Under the pieces are notes generated by a model. That model made no database searches, was not told the DNA's origin, and was given only the letters and a program-made list of their open reading frames with translations. Source: Candidatus Fermentithermobacillaceae bacterium UBA3907 (lineage in GTDB: Bacteria; Bacillota; Sulfobacillia; Fermentithermobacillales; Fermentithermobacillaceae). Taken from it: a DNA stretch of 27,744 nucleotides. This document shows positions 7,003 to 14,672 of the stretch, one piece after another. Within the stretch, counting starts at the first letter, position 1, and every line of letters starts with the position of its first letter. Both the position numbers and the translations under genes were made by a program. The stretch lies in the NCBI GenBank assembly GCA_002391545.1, contig DGFF01000123.1:1-27744 (forward strand). The letters are read 5' to 3'.

Positions 7003-8028
7003 GTGCAATGGCTTCACAATTATTTCACCAGGGATATTGGTATGGATCTAGGTACTGCAAACACTTTGGTTCACGTTCGTGGCCGTGGAATAGTGCTGGT
7101 TGAGCCTTCTGTAGTGGCTATTCACGCAGACAGCGGAGAGATTCTGGCAGTTGGGACCGAAGCCAAGCAGATGATTGGAAGAACTCCTGGTAATATAATA
7201 GCTATGAGACCGATGAAAGATGGAGTAATTGCTGATTTTGATGTAACCCAGGCTATGATGCACCACTTTATTAGAAAAGCTTACAGAAAAGGTCTTTTTA
7301 AACCCAGAGTCATTGTAGCCGTCCCTTCAGGATGTACAGAAGTCGAGAGAAGGGCAGTGCTGGATGCGGTGTTGAGAGCAGGAGCGCGAGAAGCTTATAC
7401 TATAGAAGAACCTATGGCTGCTGCCATTGGCGCAGGACTCCCTGTGAACGAACCTACTGGAAATATGATCGTAGATGTAGGCGGAGGAACAAGTGAAGTA
7501 GCGGTTATATCTCTTGAAGGTATTGTGGCCTCTCGGTCCATAAGGGTTGGCGGAGACGAAATGGATGAAGCGATTATAAACTACGTAAAGCGAGGATACA
7601 ATTTGCTCATAGGTGAAAGAACGGCAGAAGAAGTAAAGATAACCATTGGATCTGCGTATGAACTTAATCCTGAAGAAACCATTGAAGTACGGGGAAGAGA
7701 TTTGGTAACAGGTTTACCTAGGACTGTTACCATTGATTCACAGGAAATACGCAAAGCCCTTTCTGAACCGGTGCACGCAATTCTCGATAGCATAAAAGAA
7801 ACTTTGGAAAACACTCCACCAGAGCTGGCTGCAGATATTATGGATAGGGGTATAGTTATGACAGGCGGAGGTTCTATGCTAAAAGGACTGGATAAATTAG
7901 TGAGCGAAGAAACAGGCATGCCTGTGCACACAGTTGACGAACCTATGTATGCCGTAGTTCGGGGGACCGGTAAAGCCCTTGAAGAGATCGAAACCCTGCG
8001 AAAAGTTTTGGCTTCGTCCAAGCGGTGA
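7003..8028 (+). CDS. mreB: Rod shape-determining actin homologue MreB
   Basis: MreB is the bacterial actin that forms membrane-bound filaments and organises lateral wall synthesis. The 341-residue protein has the actin-fold phosphate-binding loop DIGMDLGTANTLVHVRGRGIVL at the N-terminus. Further motifs are the conserved IIAMRPMKDGVIADFDVTQAMMHHFI, the second phosphate loop (MIVDVGGGTSEVAVISL) and the adenosine motif (RGIVMTGGGSMLKGLD). GTG start with purine-rich AGAGGAGAG upstream. It begins the mreBCD-mrdA-minCDE-rodA run, only 42 bases after radC, so it may share the upstream transcript. Confidence 0.97.
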   Translation: MQWLHNYFTRDIGMDLGTANTLVHVRGRGIVLVEPSVVAIHADSGEILAVGTEAKQMIGRTPGNIIAMRPMKDGVIADFDVTQAMMHHFIRKAYRKGLFKPRVIVAVPSGCTEVERRAVLDAVLRAGAREAYTIEEPMAAAIGAGLPVNEPTGNMIVDVGGGTSEVAVISLEGIVASRSIRVGGDEMDEAIINYVKRGYNLLIGERTAEEVKITIGSAYELNPEETIEVRGRDLVTGLPRTVTIDSQEIRKALSEPVHAILDSIKETLENTPPELAADIMDRGIVMTGGGSMLKGLDKLVSEETGMPVHTVDEPMYAVVRGTGKALEEIETLRKVLASSKR

Positions 8029-8047
8029 AGAGAGAGGATGACACTAG

Positions 8048-8860
8048 GTGAGGCGGCTATTCCCCTACAAGAAAGTGGTTCTTGCAATAGTCCTCGTGGC
8101 CGCCTCAGTTTTGCTGATGAATATTACAGGCAGTTCTGAGGGCGCTCCTTCGTTTTGGGAAAGGCTTTTTTGGAAAGGCATCGAGCCATGCGTCAACTTA
8201 TTTTCTGCGGTGAGGGATACAGTAACAGACTATGCAGTTTTATTGGAATCAAAACAGGAACTTATGGAGCAAAATGAAGAACTAAAAAGAAGAGTGGCTT
8301 CTCTGGAACTTCTTTTAGCCCAGCTGCAGGAGGTACAAGAAAGGAATCAGAGGCTCGAAGAGCTGCTTCAATTTAGAGAGCAATTGGAAGGGGAATATAA
8401 AGGCGCCTATGTAATAGGGAGAAACCCTAGTAAATGGTTTTCTGCAGTTACCATTGGACTGGGGGAGGAAGATGGTTTAAAAGTAAACGCACCTGTGCTT
8501 TCGAAAAGTGGTCTTGCAGGACGAATTATAAAGGTAGACCAGAGCCAAGCGCAGGTACTTTTGCTTACAGATCCTGAAAGCGGTGCAGGCGCCTTGGTTT
8601 CAAGATCTCGTGATTACGGTGTAGTGGTAGGTGGCGGCGGGCCTAAGACGTTAACTATGACGTTTTTCTCCAAAGATGTTGATGTGAAGGTAGGAGATGT
8701 AATCGTCACTTCAGGTATAGGTACTTTGTATCCTGAAGGATTGCTCATAGGTAAGGTCATCGAAGTGTACATACCGCAACCTGGTTTAGTTAAAGAGTGT
8801 CGTATCAGACCTGCAACTGATTTTGAACACCTAGAAGAAGTGCTGGTGATGATAAAGTGA
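8048..8860 (+). CDS. mreC: Rod shape-determining protein MreC
   Basis: MreC is a bitopic membrane protein that links MreB to PBP2/RodA and activates the elongasome. The 270-residue protein has one N-terminal membrane helix (about 9-25). A coiled coil follows (about 65-115, rich in Glu, Gln, Leu and Lys), then the double beta-barrel domain with GRNPSKWFSAVTIGLGEEDGLK and the conserved SGLAGRIIKV. The start is GTG with AGAGGATG upstream. The stop overlaps the mreD start by four bases (GTGA). Confidence 0.95.
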   Translation: MRRLFPYKKVVLAIVLVAASVLLMNITGSSEGAPSFWERLFWKGIEPCVNLFSAVRDTVTDYAVLLESKQELMEQNEELKRRVASLELLLAQLQEVQERNQRLEELLQFREQLEGEYKGAYVIGRNPSKWFSAVTIGLGEEDGLKVNAPVLSKSGLAGRIIKVDQSQAQVLLLTDPESGAGALVSRSRDYGVVVGGGGPKTLTMTFFSKDVDVKVGDVIVTSGIGTLYPEGLLIGKVIEVYIPQPGLVKECRIRPATDFEHLEEVLVMIK

Positions 8861-9387
8861 CCAAGAGAGACATAGCCCTGGTTTTTATATCCATTCTCCT
8901 GGCTCTTTTGACTCTCAGCGTGAAATATGTATATCTAGGAGGATTAGGCAGGCCCGATTTGACATTGGGGTTAGTTTGCGCGGTTGGGTGGACGTGTTCA
9001 TGGCCTGTAACTTTGATTACTGCATTTGCAGTTGGCATTATCCAAGACTTGCTCATTGGCAGGTATATAGGTCTTTCTGCTTTATCCCTTTTGGTTGCGG
9101 CTATGACCATGTCGGGAATGCGGGGACCTTTGAATCCGGAATTGGCGTTGTCACCTGTTCTGGCAGGGGCATTGTCAGCCTTAACAAGTGACTTTGCAGC
9201 ATATTTAGGGCTTCTATTGGTAAAAGCAGCGGTTGAGTGGGGGTTTTTTCTTAGAGGCATTTTATATTTCGACGTAATTTGGAATGTAGTGGCAGTACTG
9301 CCTTTTTGTCTTTTGATTAGTTGGATTTCGTCGCAATTAGCGGAGGTGTGGCCTGAACTTCCAGGGGAAAAGGAAGGCCGTGTATAG
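8857..9387 (+). CDS. mreD: Rod shape-determining membrane protein MreD
   Basis: MreD is a small polytopic membrane protein of the elongasome. The 176-residue protein is highly hydrophobic with about five membrane segments and the family pattern PDLTLGLVCAVGWTCSWP...GIIQDLLIGRYIGLSALSL. Sequence conservation in MreD is low in general, so the position between mreC and mrdA is the strongest support. The GTG start overlaps the mreC stop, and the stop lies two bases before mrdA. Confidence 0.93.
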   Translation: MTKRDIALVFISILLALLTLSVKYVYLGGLGRPDLTLGLVCAVGWTCSWPVTLITAFAVGIIQDLLIGRYIGLSALSLLVAAMTMSGMRGPLNPELALSPVLAGALSALTSDFAAYLGLLLVKAAVEWGFFLRGILYFDVIWNVVAVLPFCLLISWISSQLAEVWPELPGEKEGRV

Positions 9388-9389
9388 CT

Positions 9390-11285
9390 ATGAAAAGTAA
9401 GTATAGAGAGGTAACGGACCCATCCAAACGCCTTTCTCAGAAAGACACGAAGAGGATAAGGAACGTAGTGCTATCTATAATAGTGCTCAGTTTCTCAGTG
9501 TTGTGCTTACAATTATTCAATTTGCAGATCGTAAGCGGGGAAAAGTACAGGGCCATGTCGGAGAACAACTACCTGAGGATAACGCCCATACCCGCGCCTC
9601 GTGGAGATATAATTGACTGCAAAGGCAACATCTTAGCAACTTCCAGGCCTACGTTTACAGTGTTTTACTGGTACTTAGACGAGGCAAAAGCTGAAGAAAC
9701 ATTGCCTAGGCTGTCTGAAATACTAGATATGGAGCTTGAGCAGATAGAAAAGAAAGTTCAACAATATGCAGGTAGATATTATCAACCCATACCTATAGCT
9801 AAAGACATCTCTCCCGAAATATACATACGTATTGCCGAAGATGCTCCAAATCTTCCTGGAGTATTTATTGAGCCTCAGCCAATTAGGTATTACCCTCAAG
9901 GAAGTCTTATGAGTACAACCCTAGGTTACGTTGGAGAAATCAGCCAGTCCCAGTTGGCGGATGCACAATGGGCGGACTACAAGATTGGGGATATTTTGGG
10001 ACAGGAAGGTCTGGAAGCGTACTACGAAAAAGTGTTAAGGGGCAAGGATGGCGGATACCAGGTTGAGGTTGACTATAGGGGCAGACCTACAGGAAGCGAT
10101 CTTGGTCCCGGTACAGAGCCGCAGCCTGGAAAAACTGTGCAACTTGAGATAGATTGTGATCTTCAACGTGCAGTTGAAAATGCTCTTTTAGAAGCGCTGG
10201 AAAAAAGTGAAACTGCTAAAAGCGCTGCGGCTGTAGTGTTGGATGTGAAGACTGGAGGAGTGAAAGCAATAGGGTCGGTCCCAGGTTTCGATGGAAATAT
10301 GCTTATTTCGGGTATTTCTGCTCAAGAGTTGGATGAAAAAATATCTTCAGATGAGTGGCGGTTTGCCAATTTGGCGATAACTGGTCTTTACACGCCTGGT
10401 TCCGCTTTCAAAGTGGTCACGGCTGTGGCCGCTTTGGCAGAAGGAAAAACTACTGAATCCGAGATGTTTTTTGATCCTGGATATCATCCCATGGTTCCGA
10501 GCCTTGTTTGCCATAGGCGAGGAGGACATGGGTACGTAAACATAGTAGATGCTTTGGCAGTATCCTGCAATACATATTTCTACGAGATGGGCAGGCGTTT
10601 GGGAGTAGACGCAATTGCGAAGTACGGTCGAGTTATGGGTCTTGGGGCGAAGACGGGGATAGATTTGTTCGGGGAAAACTACGGTACGTTACCGACTACA
10701 GAATGGAAAGAAAAAGCTTATGCCGAAGGTAGGGTAGCTCAACCCCAATTTCTCCTATCAGAGCACATGATGGCTGGCATGGGACAGGTTTTCCACCTTT
10801 ACACTCCCATTCAGATGGCTTCAGTAGTTCAGTGTATCGCCAATGATGGCGTAAGGATGAAGCCAAGGTTAGCAGCAAAAATCTTGGATTCTGATTACAA
10901 TGTGATTGAAGAGATAGAACCTGAAATCTCAGCTGTTTTGGATGTAGGACCAGATGTACTTGATACGGTTAGGGAAGGGATGCTCAAGGTCACTTCGGAC
11001 CCAAGGGGTACAGCTTACTGGGTTTTTTATAATGTTCCATTTGAAGTAGCAGGGAAAACAGGAACAGCCCAGAATCCTCTTGGTGAAGATCATGCTTGGT
11101 TTATAGGGTTTGCCCCATTCGACGAACCTGAGATAGCCTTGGCAGTGGTGGTGGATCAAGGGGGTTCTGGATCAACAGTCGCAGGACCTGTGGCGAGGGA
11201 AATATTTGAATCATATATGATGTTGAAGTATCCGCCACAGGTGGAAGTAGAGGTCGAGCCAGACCAAACTAGGGAGGAGCATTGA
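9390..11285 (+). CDS. mrdA: Penicillin-binding protein 2 (elongasome transpeptidase)
   Basis: This is a class B penicillin-binding protein that cross-links peptidoglycan during elongation, paired with the RodA polymerase. The 631-residue protein has an N-terminal membrane anchor (about 25-47). The dimerisation domain starts with PAPRGDIIDCKGNILATS. The transpeptidase domain carries the three active-site motifs: Ser338-Ala-Phe-Lys341 (SxxK), Ser392-Cys-Asn394 (SxN) and Lys556-Thr-Gly (KTG). The acidic tail (VEVEVEPDQTREEH) is short. The gene starts at ATG two bases after mreD and ends one base before minC. I place it as PBP2/MrdA and not a division PBP because it sits in the mre operon. Confidence 0.95.
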   Translation: MKSKYREVTDPSKRLSQKDTKRIRNVVLSIIVLSFSVLCLQLFNLQIVSGEKYRAMSENNYLRITPIPAPRGDIIDCKGNILATSRPTFTVFYWYLDEAKAEETLPRLSEILDMELEQIEKKVQQYAGRYYQPIPIAKDISPEIYIRIAEDAPNLPGVFIEPQPIRYYPQGSLMSTTLGYVGEISQSQLADAQWADYKIGDILGQEGLEAYYEKVLRGKDGGYQVEVDYRGRPTGSDLGPGTEPQPGKTVQLEIDCDLQRAVENALLEALEKSETAKSAAAVVLDVKTGGVKAIGSVPGFDGNMLISGISAQELDEKISSDEWRFANLAITGLYTPGSAFKVVTAVAALAEGKTTESEMFFDPGYHPMVPSLVCHRRGGHGYVNIVDALAVSCNTYFYEMGRRLGVDAIAKYGRVMGLGAKTGIDLFGENYGTLPTTEWKEKAYAEGRVAQPQFLLSEHMMAGMGQVFHLYTPIQMASVVQCIANDGVRMKPRLAAKILDSDYNVIEEIEPEISAVLDVGPDVLDTVREGMLKVTSDPRGTAYWVFYNVPFEVAGKTGTAQNPLGEDHAWFIGFAPFDEPEIALAVVVDQGGSGSTVAGPVAREIFESYMMLKYPPQVEVEVEPDQTREEH

Positions 11286-11286
11286 A

Positions 11287-12000
11287 ATGGCCGAAAAACC
11301 AGATCTCTTATTTAGAGGGACAAAGAATGGCCTTCACCTTGTGCTAAATGGGACTAAGGATTTTAACGTTTTGAAAGCGAAACTCAAAGAACATTTGAAC
11401 AGGGCAGACAAGTTTTTTCAGGGGGCTGATGTAACGCTAGATATAGGTGATGCAGAATTTTCTCTAGATCAGATCTTGGAGCTTCAGCAAATATTGGCTA
11501 CCCCACATGGTTTGCACCTGAAAAAGATAGTTTCTGGAAGAGATGAATCAAAAAGGGAGGGTAGGCGTCATCGTGAAAGCGGGGACGCAACTGATAGGAG
11601 TGTTTTAGGTGGGACGGAGACAGAGTATAGAGTGAGAAATCAGGTTACAGAAGGTGCGTTTGTGTACAAAGGTACTCTTCGATCGGGGCAGCGCATCTCG
11701 CATGATGGGGATGTGGTCGTCGTTGGCGACGTGAACCCAGGTGCAGAAGTAACAGCCGGGGGCGATATTATAGTTATGGGTAGTTTGAGGGGATTAGCTC
11801 ATGCGGGAACTGCAGGAGCGAAAGAGGCGGTTGTGGTGGCATTTAACTTGAAACCTACTCAGATCAGGATAGGTAGCGCTATTGGCCGCCCGCCCGAAGG
11901 AGACGTCGGCTCGCGTGAAGGACCAGAAGTAGCCAGATTAAAAGATGGTGTGATCGTTATTGAGCCTTTGGATGAAAGCCGTTGGGAGGGAGATTGGTGA
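11287..12000 (+). CDS. minC: Septum site-determining protein MinC
   Basis: MinC blocks FtsZ ring formation away from mid-cell. The 237-residue protein has an N-terminal FtsZ-interacting domain (LVLNGTKDFNVLKAKLKEHL...). A charged linker at about 95-120 follows. The C-terminal right-handed beta-helix domain binds MinD and dimerises (VYKGTLRSGQRISHDGDVVVVGDVNPGAEVTAGGDIIVMGSLRGLAHAG). ATG start with GGAGG about 7 bases upstream, inside the end of mrdA. The stop overlaps the minD start. Confidence 0.95.
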   Translation: MAEKPDLLFRGTKNGLHLVLNGTKDFNVLKAKLKEHLNRADKFFQGADVTLDIGDAEFSLDQILELQQILATPHGLHLKKIVSGRDESKREGRRHRESGDATDRSVLGGTETEYRVRNQVTEGAFVYKGTLRSGQRISHDGDVVVVGDVNPGAEVTAGGDIIVMGSLRGLAHAGTAGAKEAVVVAFNLKPTQIRIGSAIGRPPEGDVGSREGPEVARLKDGVIVIEPLDESRWEGDW

Positions 12001-12794
12001 GTGAAGCGATAGTTATTACATCTGGAAAAGGCGGGGTGGGGAAAACTACGGCTTGCGCTAATCTAGGTGTGGCGCTGGCATCTATGGGATATAAGGTAGT
12101 CCTAGTTGATGCTGACATTGGACTTAGAAACTTAGATGTGGTGCTGGGCCTGGAAAACCGCATAGTGTATGATCTTGTAGATGTGGTTGAAGGTTCGTGC
12201 AGGTTAAGACAGGCTCTCATAAAGGATAAGAGAATTGATGGGCTGTTCTTGCTTCCAGCTGCTCAAACAAGGGACAAAACTGCCGTTAATCCTGAGCAGA
12301 TGGAAGAACTTATAGAAAGGCTCAAGGAAGACCACGATTATGTCCTGGTAGATTCACCAGCCGGCATAGAACAAGGATTCAGGAATGCCATTTCAGGAAC
12401 TGATAGAGCCCTAATCGTGACCACTCCCGAAGTTTCTGCTGTTAGAGACGCCGACAGGATTATCGGTATGCTTGAGTCTTTGGAACTTTCAGACCCAGCC
12501 CTTATAGTGAACCGGATAAAGCCTAAAATGGTAGCTAAAGGTGACATGATGGACATATCAGATATAATGGATATCCTAGCTATATCTTTGATTGGCGTGG
12601 TTCCAGAGGACGAATACATAGTGATATCCACCAACCGGGGCGAGCCTGCGGCTCTAGCAGCCAATAACTCCAAAGCGGGGCAGGCGTTTAGAAATATTGC
12701 CAGGCGTATAAGCGGTGAAGACGTCCCGTTTATGGATCTATCTGATACGGAAAACTGGTGGAGCAAGATCGCGAATTTCTTTAGAGCGAAGTAA
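11997..12794 (+). CDS. minD: Septum site-determining ATPase MinD
   Basis: MinD is a membrane-cycling ATPase that recruits MinC. From GTG at 11997 the protein has 265 residues and begins close to the deviant Walker A motif SGKGGVGKTT, with signature Lys11 and P-loop Lys16. VVLVDADIGLRNLDVVLG (switch region) and YVLVDSPAGIEQGF (Walker B-like) follow. The C-terminal amphipathic helix WWSKIANFFRAK is the membrane-targeting sequence. I prefer 11997 to the upstream in-frame TTG at 11982, because GGAGGGAG at 11985-11992 is the ribosome binding site and the GTGA overlap with the minC stop is typical coupling. Confidence 0.95.
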   Translation: MSEAIVITSGKGGVGKTTACANLGVALASMGYKVVLVDADIGLRNLDVVLGLENRIVYDLVDVVEGSCRLRQALIKDKRIDGLFLLPAAQTRDKTAVNPEQMEELIERLKEDHDYVLVDSPAGIEQGFRNAISGTDRALIVTTPEVSAVRDADRIIGMLESLELSDPALIVNRIKPKMVAKGDMMDISDIMDILAISLIGVVPEDEYIVISTNRGEPAALAANNSKAGQAFRNIARRISGEDVPFMDLSDTENWWSKIANFFRAK

Positions 12795-12806
12795 GGGGGG
12801 ATATCT

Positions 12807-13094
12807 TTGTTCGATTTCTTCAAGTTGTTTAAGCGAAAGGAAAAATCAAAGGAAGTTGCACATGATAGACTCAAGTTAGTATTGATGCAGGATAGATTGG
12901 CTATTACCCCCCAAACCATGGAAAATATGAAAGATGCAATTATTGTAGCAATATCTGAATTTGTGGAAATAGATGAGCAAGCGCTTGAATTTGACTGGGA
13001 AGATACCGATAGGAATAAAGTTTTGGTAGCTAGTATACCCATTAGGTCTGTGAAGAGGGGTGCAAGCCAAGCCGGTGGGACTACCAAGCATTAG
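12807..13094 (+). CDS. minE: Cell division topological specificity factor MinE
   Basis: MinE stimulates MinD ATPase activity and drives oscillation or bipolar clearing of MinCD. The 95-residue protein has the expected N-terminal membrane-targeting stretch LFDFFKLFKRKEKSKEVAHDRLKLVLMQDR, which includes the anti-MinCD segment. The topological specificity domain follows (ITPQTMENMKDAIIVAISEFVEIDEQALEF). The TTG start has AAGGGGGG a few bases upstream. The presence of MinE and not DivIVA-type control as partner of MinCD is common in Clostridia. Its end overlaps the start of rodA. Confidence 0.93.
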   Translation: MFDFFKLFKRKEKSKEVAHDRLKLVLMQDRLAITPQTMENMKDAIIVAISEFVEIDEQALEFDWEDTDRNKVLVASIPIRSVKRGASQAGGTTKH

Positions 13095-14214
13095 AATTGA
13101 TAAGAAAGCGATACAGCGCATAGACTTTTGGTTGTTAGGAGCAGTTATTGTTCTTGAAATATTGTCTCTACCGCTGATAGATAGCGCTACTCATGGGGTA
13201 GATGGTCACTATTACCTCAAGAGGCAGGCAGTTATGGTAGTTGTTTCATTTGTAGCCCTGCTCATAGGTATGTTTGTGGATTACCGTGATCTAATCCGTC
13301 TATCACCTTGGATATTTGCAGGTAGCATATTGCTGTTGGCATTGTTGCCATTTATAGGCAAGACTGTAGGTGGGGCCACAAGGTGGATCTCCTTAAAGGT
13401 ATTTGATCTTCAACCCTCAGAACTTCACAAAGTGGTAACTATCGTGTTTACTGCTTGGCTTTTGAGTTCAAAAGATAGATACTATGATTCTATCTGGGAT
13501 ATAATCCCGGCTTACGCGTGGACGCTTATACCCGTAGGTCTGATTTTGAAACAGCCGGATTTGGGGACTGCCATTTCAATTATTGTGATTGTGACAGAGG
13601 TCGTGTATTTTTCCGGCGCTCCCGGCAAACTGATTCTGACTCTGGCAGGCATAGGACTTTTAGCATTGCTTATCGTATTCGGGCTGTATTGGTACGCAGG
13701 GATGCCTCTTCCAATTGAGGAGCACTGGATCGATAGGATCGTATCGGCATTTAACCCTGAGAAGGACCCTTTAGGCCTTGGGTATCAGGTATTGCAATCT
13801 AAAATTGCCATAGGTTCAGGTGGGCTTTGGGGTAAAGGTTTAGGGCAAGGTACCCAAAACAGGTTGGATTTCATACCTGAACAGCACACTGATTTTATCT
13901 TTTCTGTAGTTGGAGAGGAGCTGGGTTTCATTGGGACTATAGGTGTTATCGCGTTGTATGCGTTAATACTTTATCGTTGCCTTTGCATAGCGTTGGATTC
14001 GCCTGACAGCGAGGGTATGCTCATCACTGGCGGAATCCTCACTATGTTTTTGTTCCAAGTTGTGGTAAATGCAGGGATGACAATGGGCATAATGCCTGTA
14101 ACAGGCATTCCTCTTCCTTTTCTCAGTTATGGCGCAAACGCATTAATCGTGAATTCGTTTTGCGTAGGCTTGGTTTTGAATGTGAGTTGGAAACGGCACA
14201 AAATCCTTTTCTGA
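13060..14214 (+). CDS. rodA: SEDS peptidoglycan polymerase RodA
   Basis: RodA is a SEDS-family glycosyltransferase that polymerises glycan strands in the elongasome with PBP2. The 384-residue protein has about ten membrane helices. SEDS motifs visible are GGATRWISLKVFDLQPSELHK, LKQPDLGTAI, RLDFIPEQHTDFIFSVVGEELGF (with the catalytic-loop Glu/Asp region) and GIMPVTGIPLPFLSYGANALIVN. It could also be called FtsW or SpoVE on sequence, but the mre/min neighbourhood and PBP2 upstream favour RodA. GTG 13060 overlaps minE by 35 bases. GTG 13075 is an in-frame alternative with GAGGGG about 14 bases upstream. Confidence 0.93.
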   Translation: MQAKPVGLPSIRIDKKAIQRIDFWLLGAVIVLEILSLPLIDSATHGVDGHYYLKRQAVMVVVSFVALLIGMFVDYRDLIRLSPWIFAGSILLLALLPFIGKTVGGATRWISLKVFDLQPSELHKVVTIVFTAWLLSSKDRYYDSIWDIIPAYAWTLIPVGLILKQPDLGTAISIIVIVTEVVYFSGAPGKLILTLAGIGLLALLIVFGLYWYAGMPLPIEEHWIDRIVSAFNPEKDPLGLGYQVLQSKIAIGSGGLWGKGLGQGTQNRLDFIPEQHTDFIFSVVGEELGFIGTIGVIALYALILYRCLCIALDSPDSEGMLITGGILTMFLFQVVVNAGMTMGIMPVTGIPLPFLSYGANALIVNSFCVGLVLNVSWKRHKILF

Positions 14215-14243
14215 CGTAAGTAGTTTTGAACAGGTGATTCAAA

Positions 14244-14672
14244 TTGAAAGAAATGGGTTCAGTTATCTCAGTACAAGAAGACAATTTGGTGACCGTGCAA
14301 GTTAAGAAAAGAGCTGCGTGCGAAGGCTGTGGCCGCTGCGGGGGCCAGATTTCTTCTAGCGGTGATTCCCTAGTTATAGAGGCTGTGAGTGTGGCAGATT
14401 TGAAGCCGGGAGACCTTGTGGAACTAGAGATCTCTGATTCTAATATAGTCCGGTTATCCTTCCTCGTGTATGGACTTCCATTAGTTAGCGCAGGTGTAGG
14501 GTATGGACTAGGATGGGGATTGCAGCGGATCTTTGGTGTTTCATACCTGCTTCAGCCCGCTTTAGCTGTGTTAGGGTTTCTTCTATCTTTTGTTTGGCTG
14601 AGACATTACGACAAGGTAACGATGGAGTCACGGAAGTATATGCCAATTGCAAGGCCTGTGAAAAGGTTTTAA
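14244..14672 (+). CDS. RseC/MucC-type (SoxR-reducing) membrane protein
   Basis: This 142-residue protein matches the RseC/MucC family, which in E. coli acts with the Rsx (Rnf homologue) complex to reduce SoxR and also influences RseA/sigma-E. The N-terminal part carries cysteines in CEGCGRCG (possible redox or iron-sulfur ligand site) within a beta-rich segment (VQVKKRAACEGCGRCGGQ...DLKPGDLVELEI). Two membrane helices follow (about residues 72-96 and 101-121) and a short basic tail. TTG 14244 is used; ATG 14253 is also possible and the ribosome binding site (CAGGTGA) is weak. It is the last plus-strand gene before a convergent gene and overlaps its stop codon. Confidence 0.8.
   Translation: MKEMGSVISVQEDNLVTVQVKKRAACEGCGRCGGQISSSGDSLVIEAVSVADLKPGDLVELEISDSNIVRLSFLVYGLPLVSAGVGYGLGWGLQRIFGVSYLLQPALAVLGFLLSFVWLRHYDKVTMESRKYMPIARPVKRF

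Noticed and set aside
12338..13087. Minus-strand frame of 249 residues across minD and minE
   Set aside because: It lies antisense to two well-conserved genes and shows no protein family pattern.
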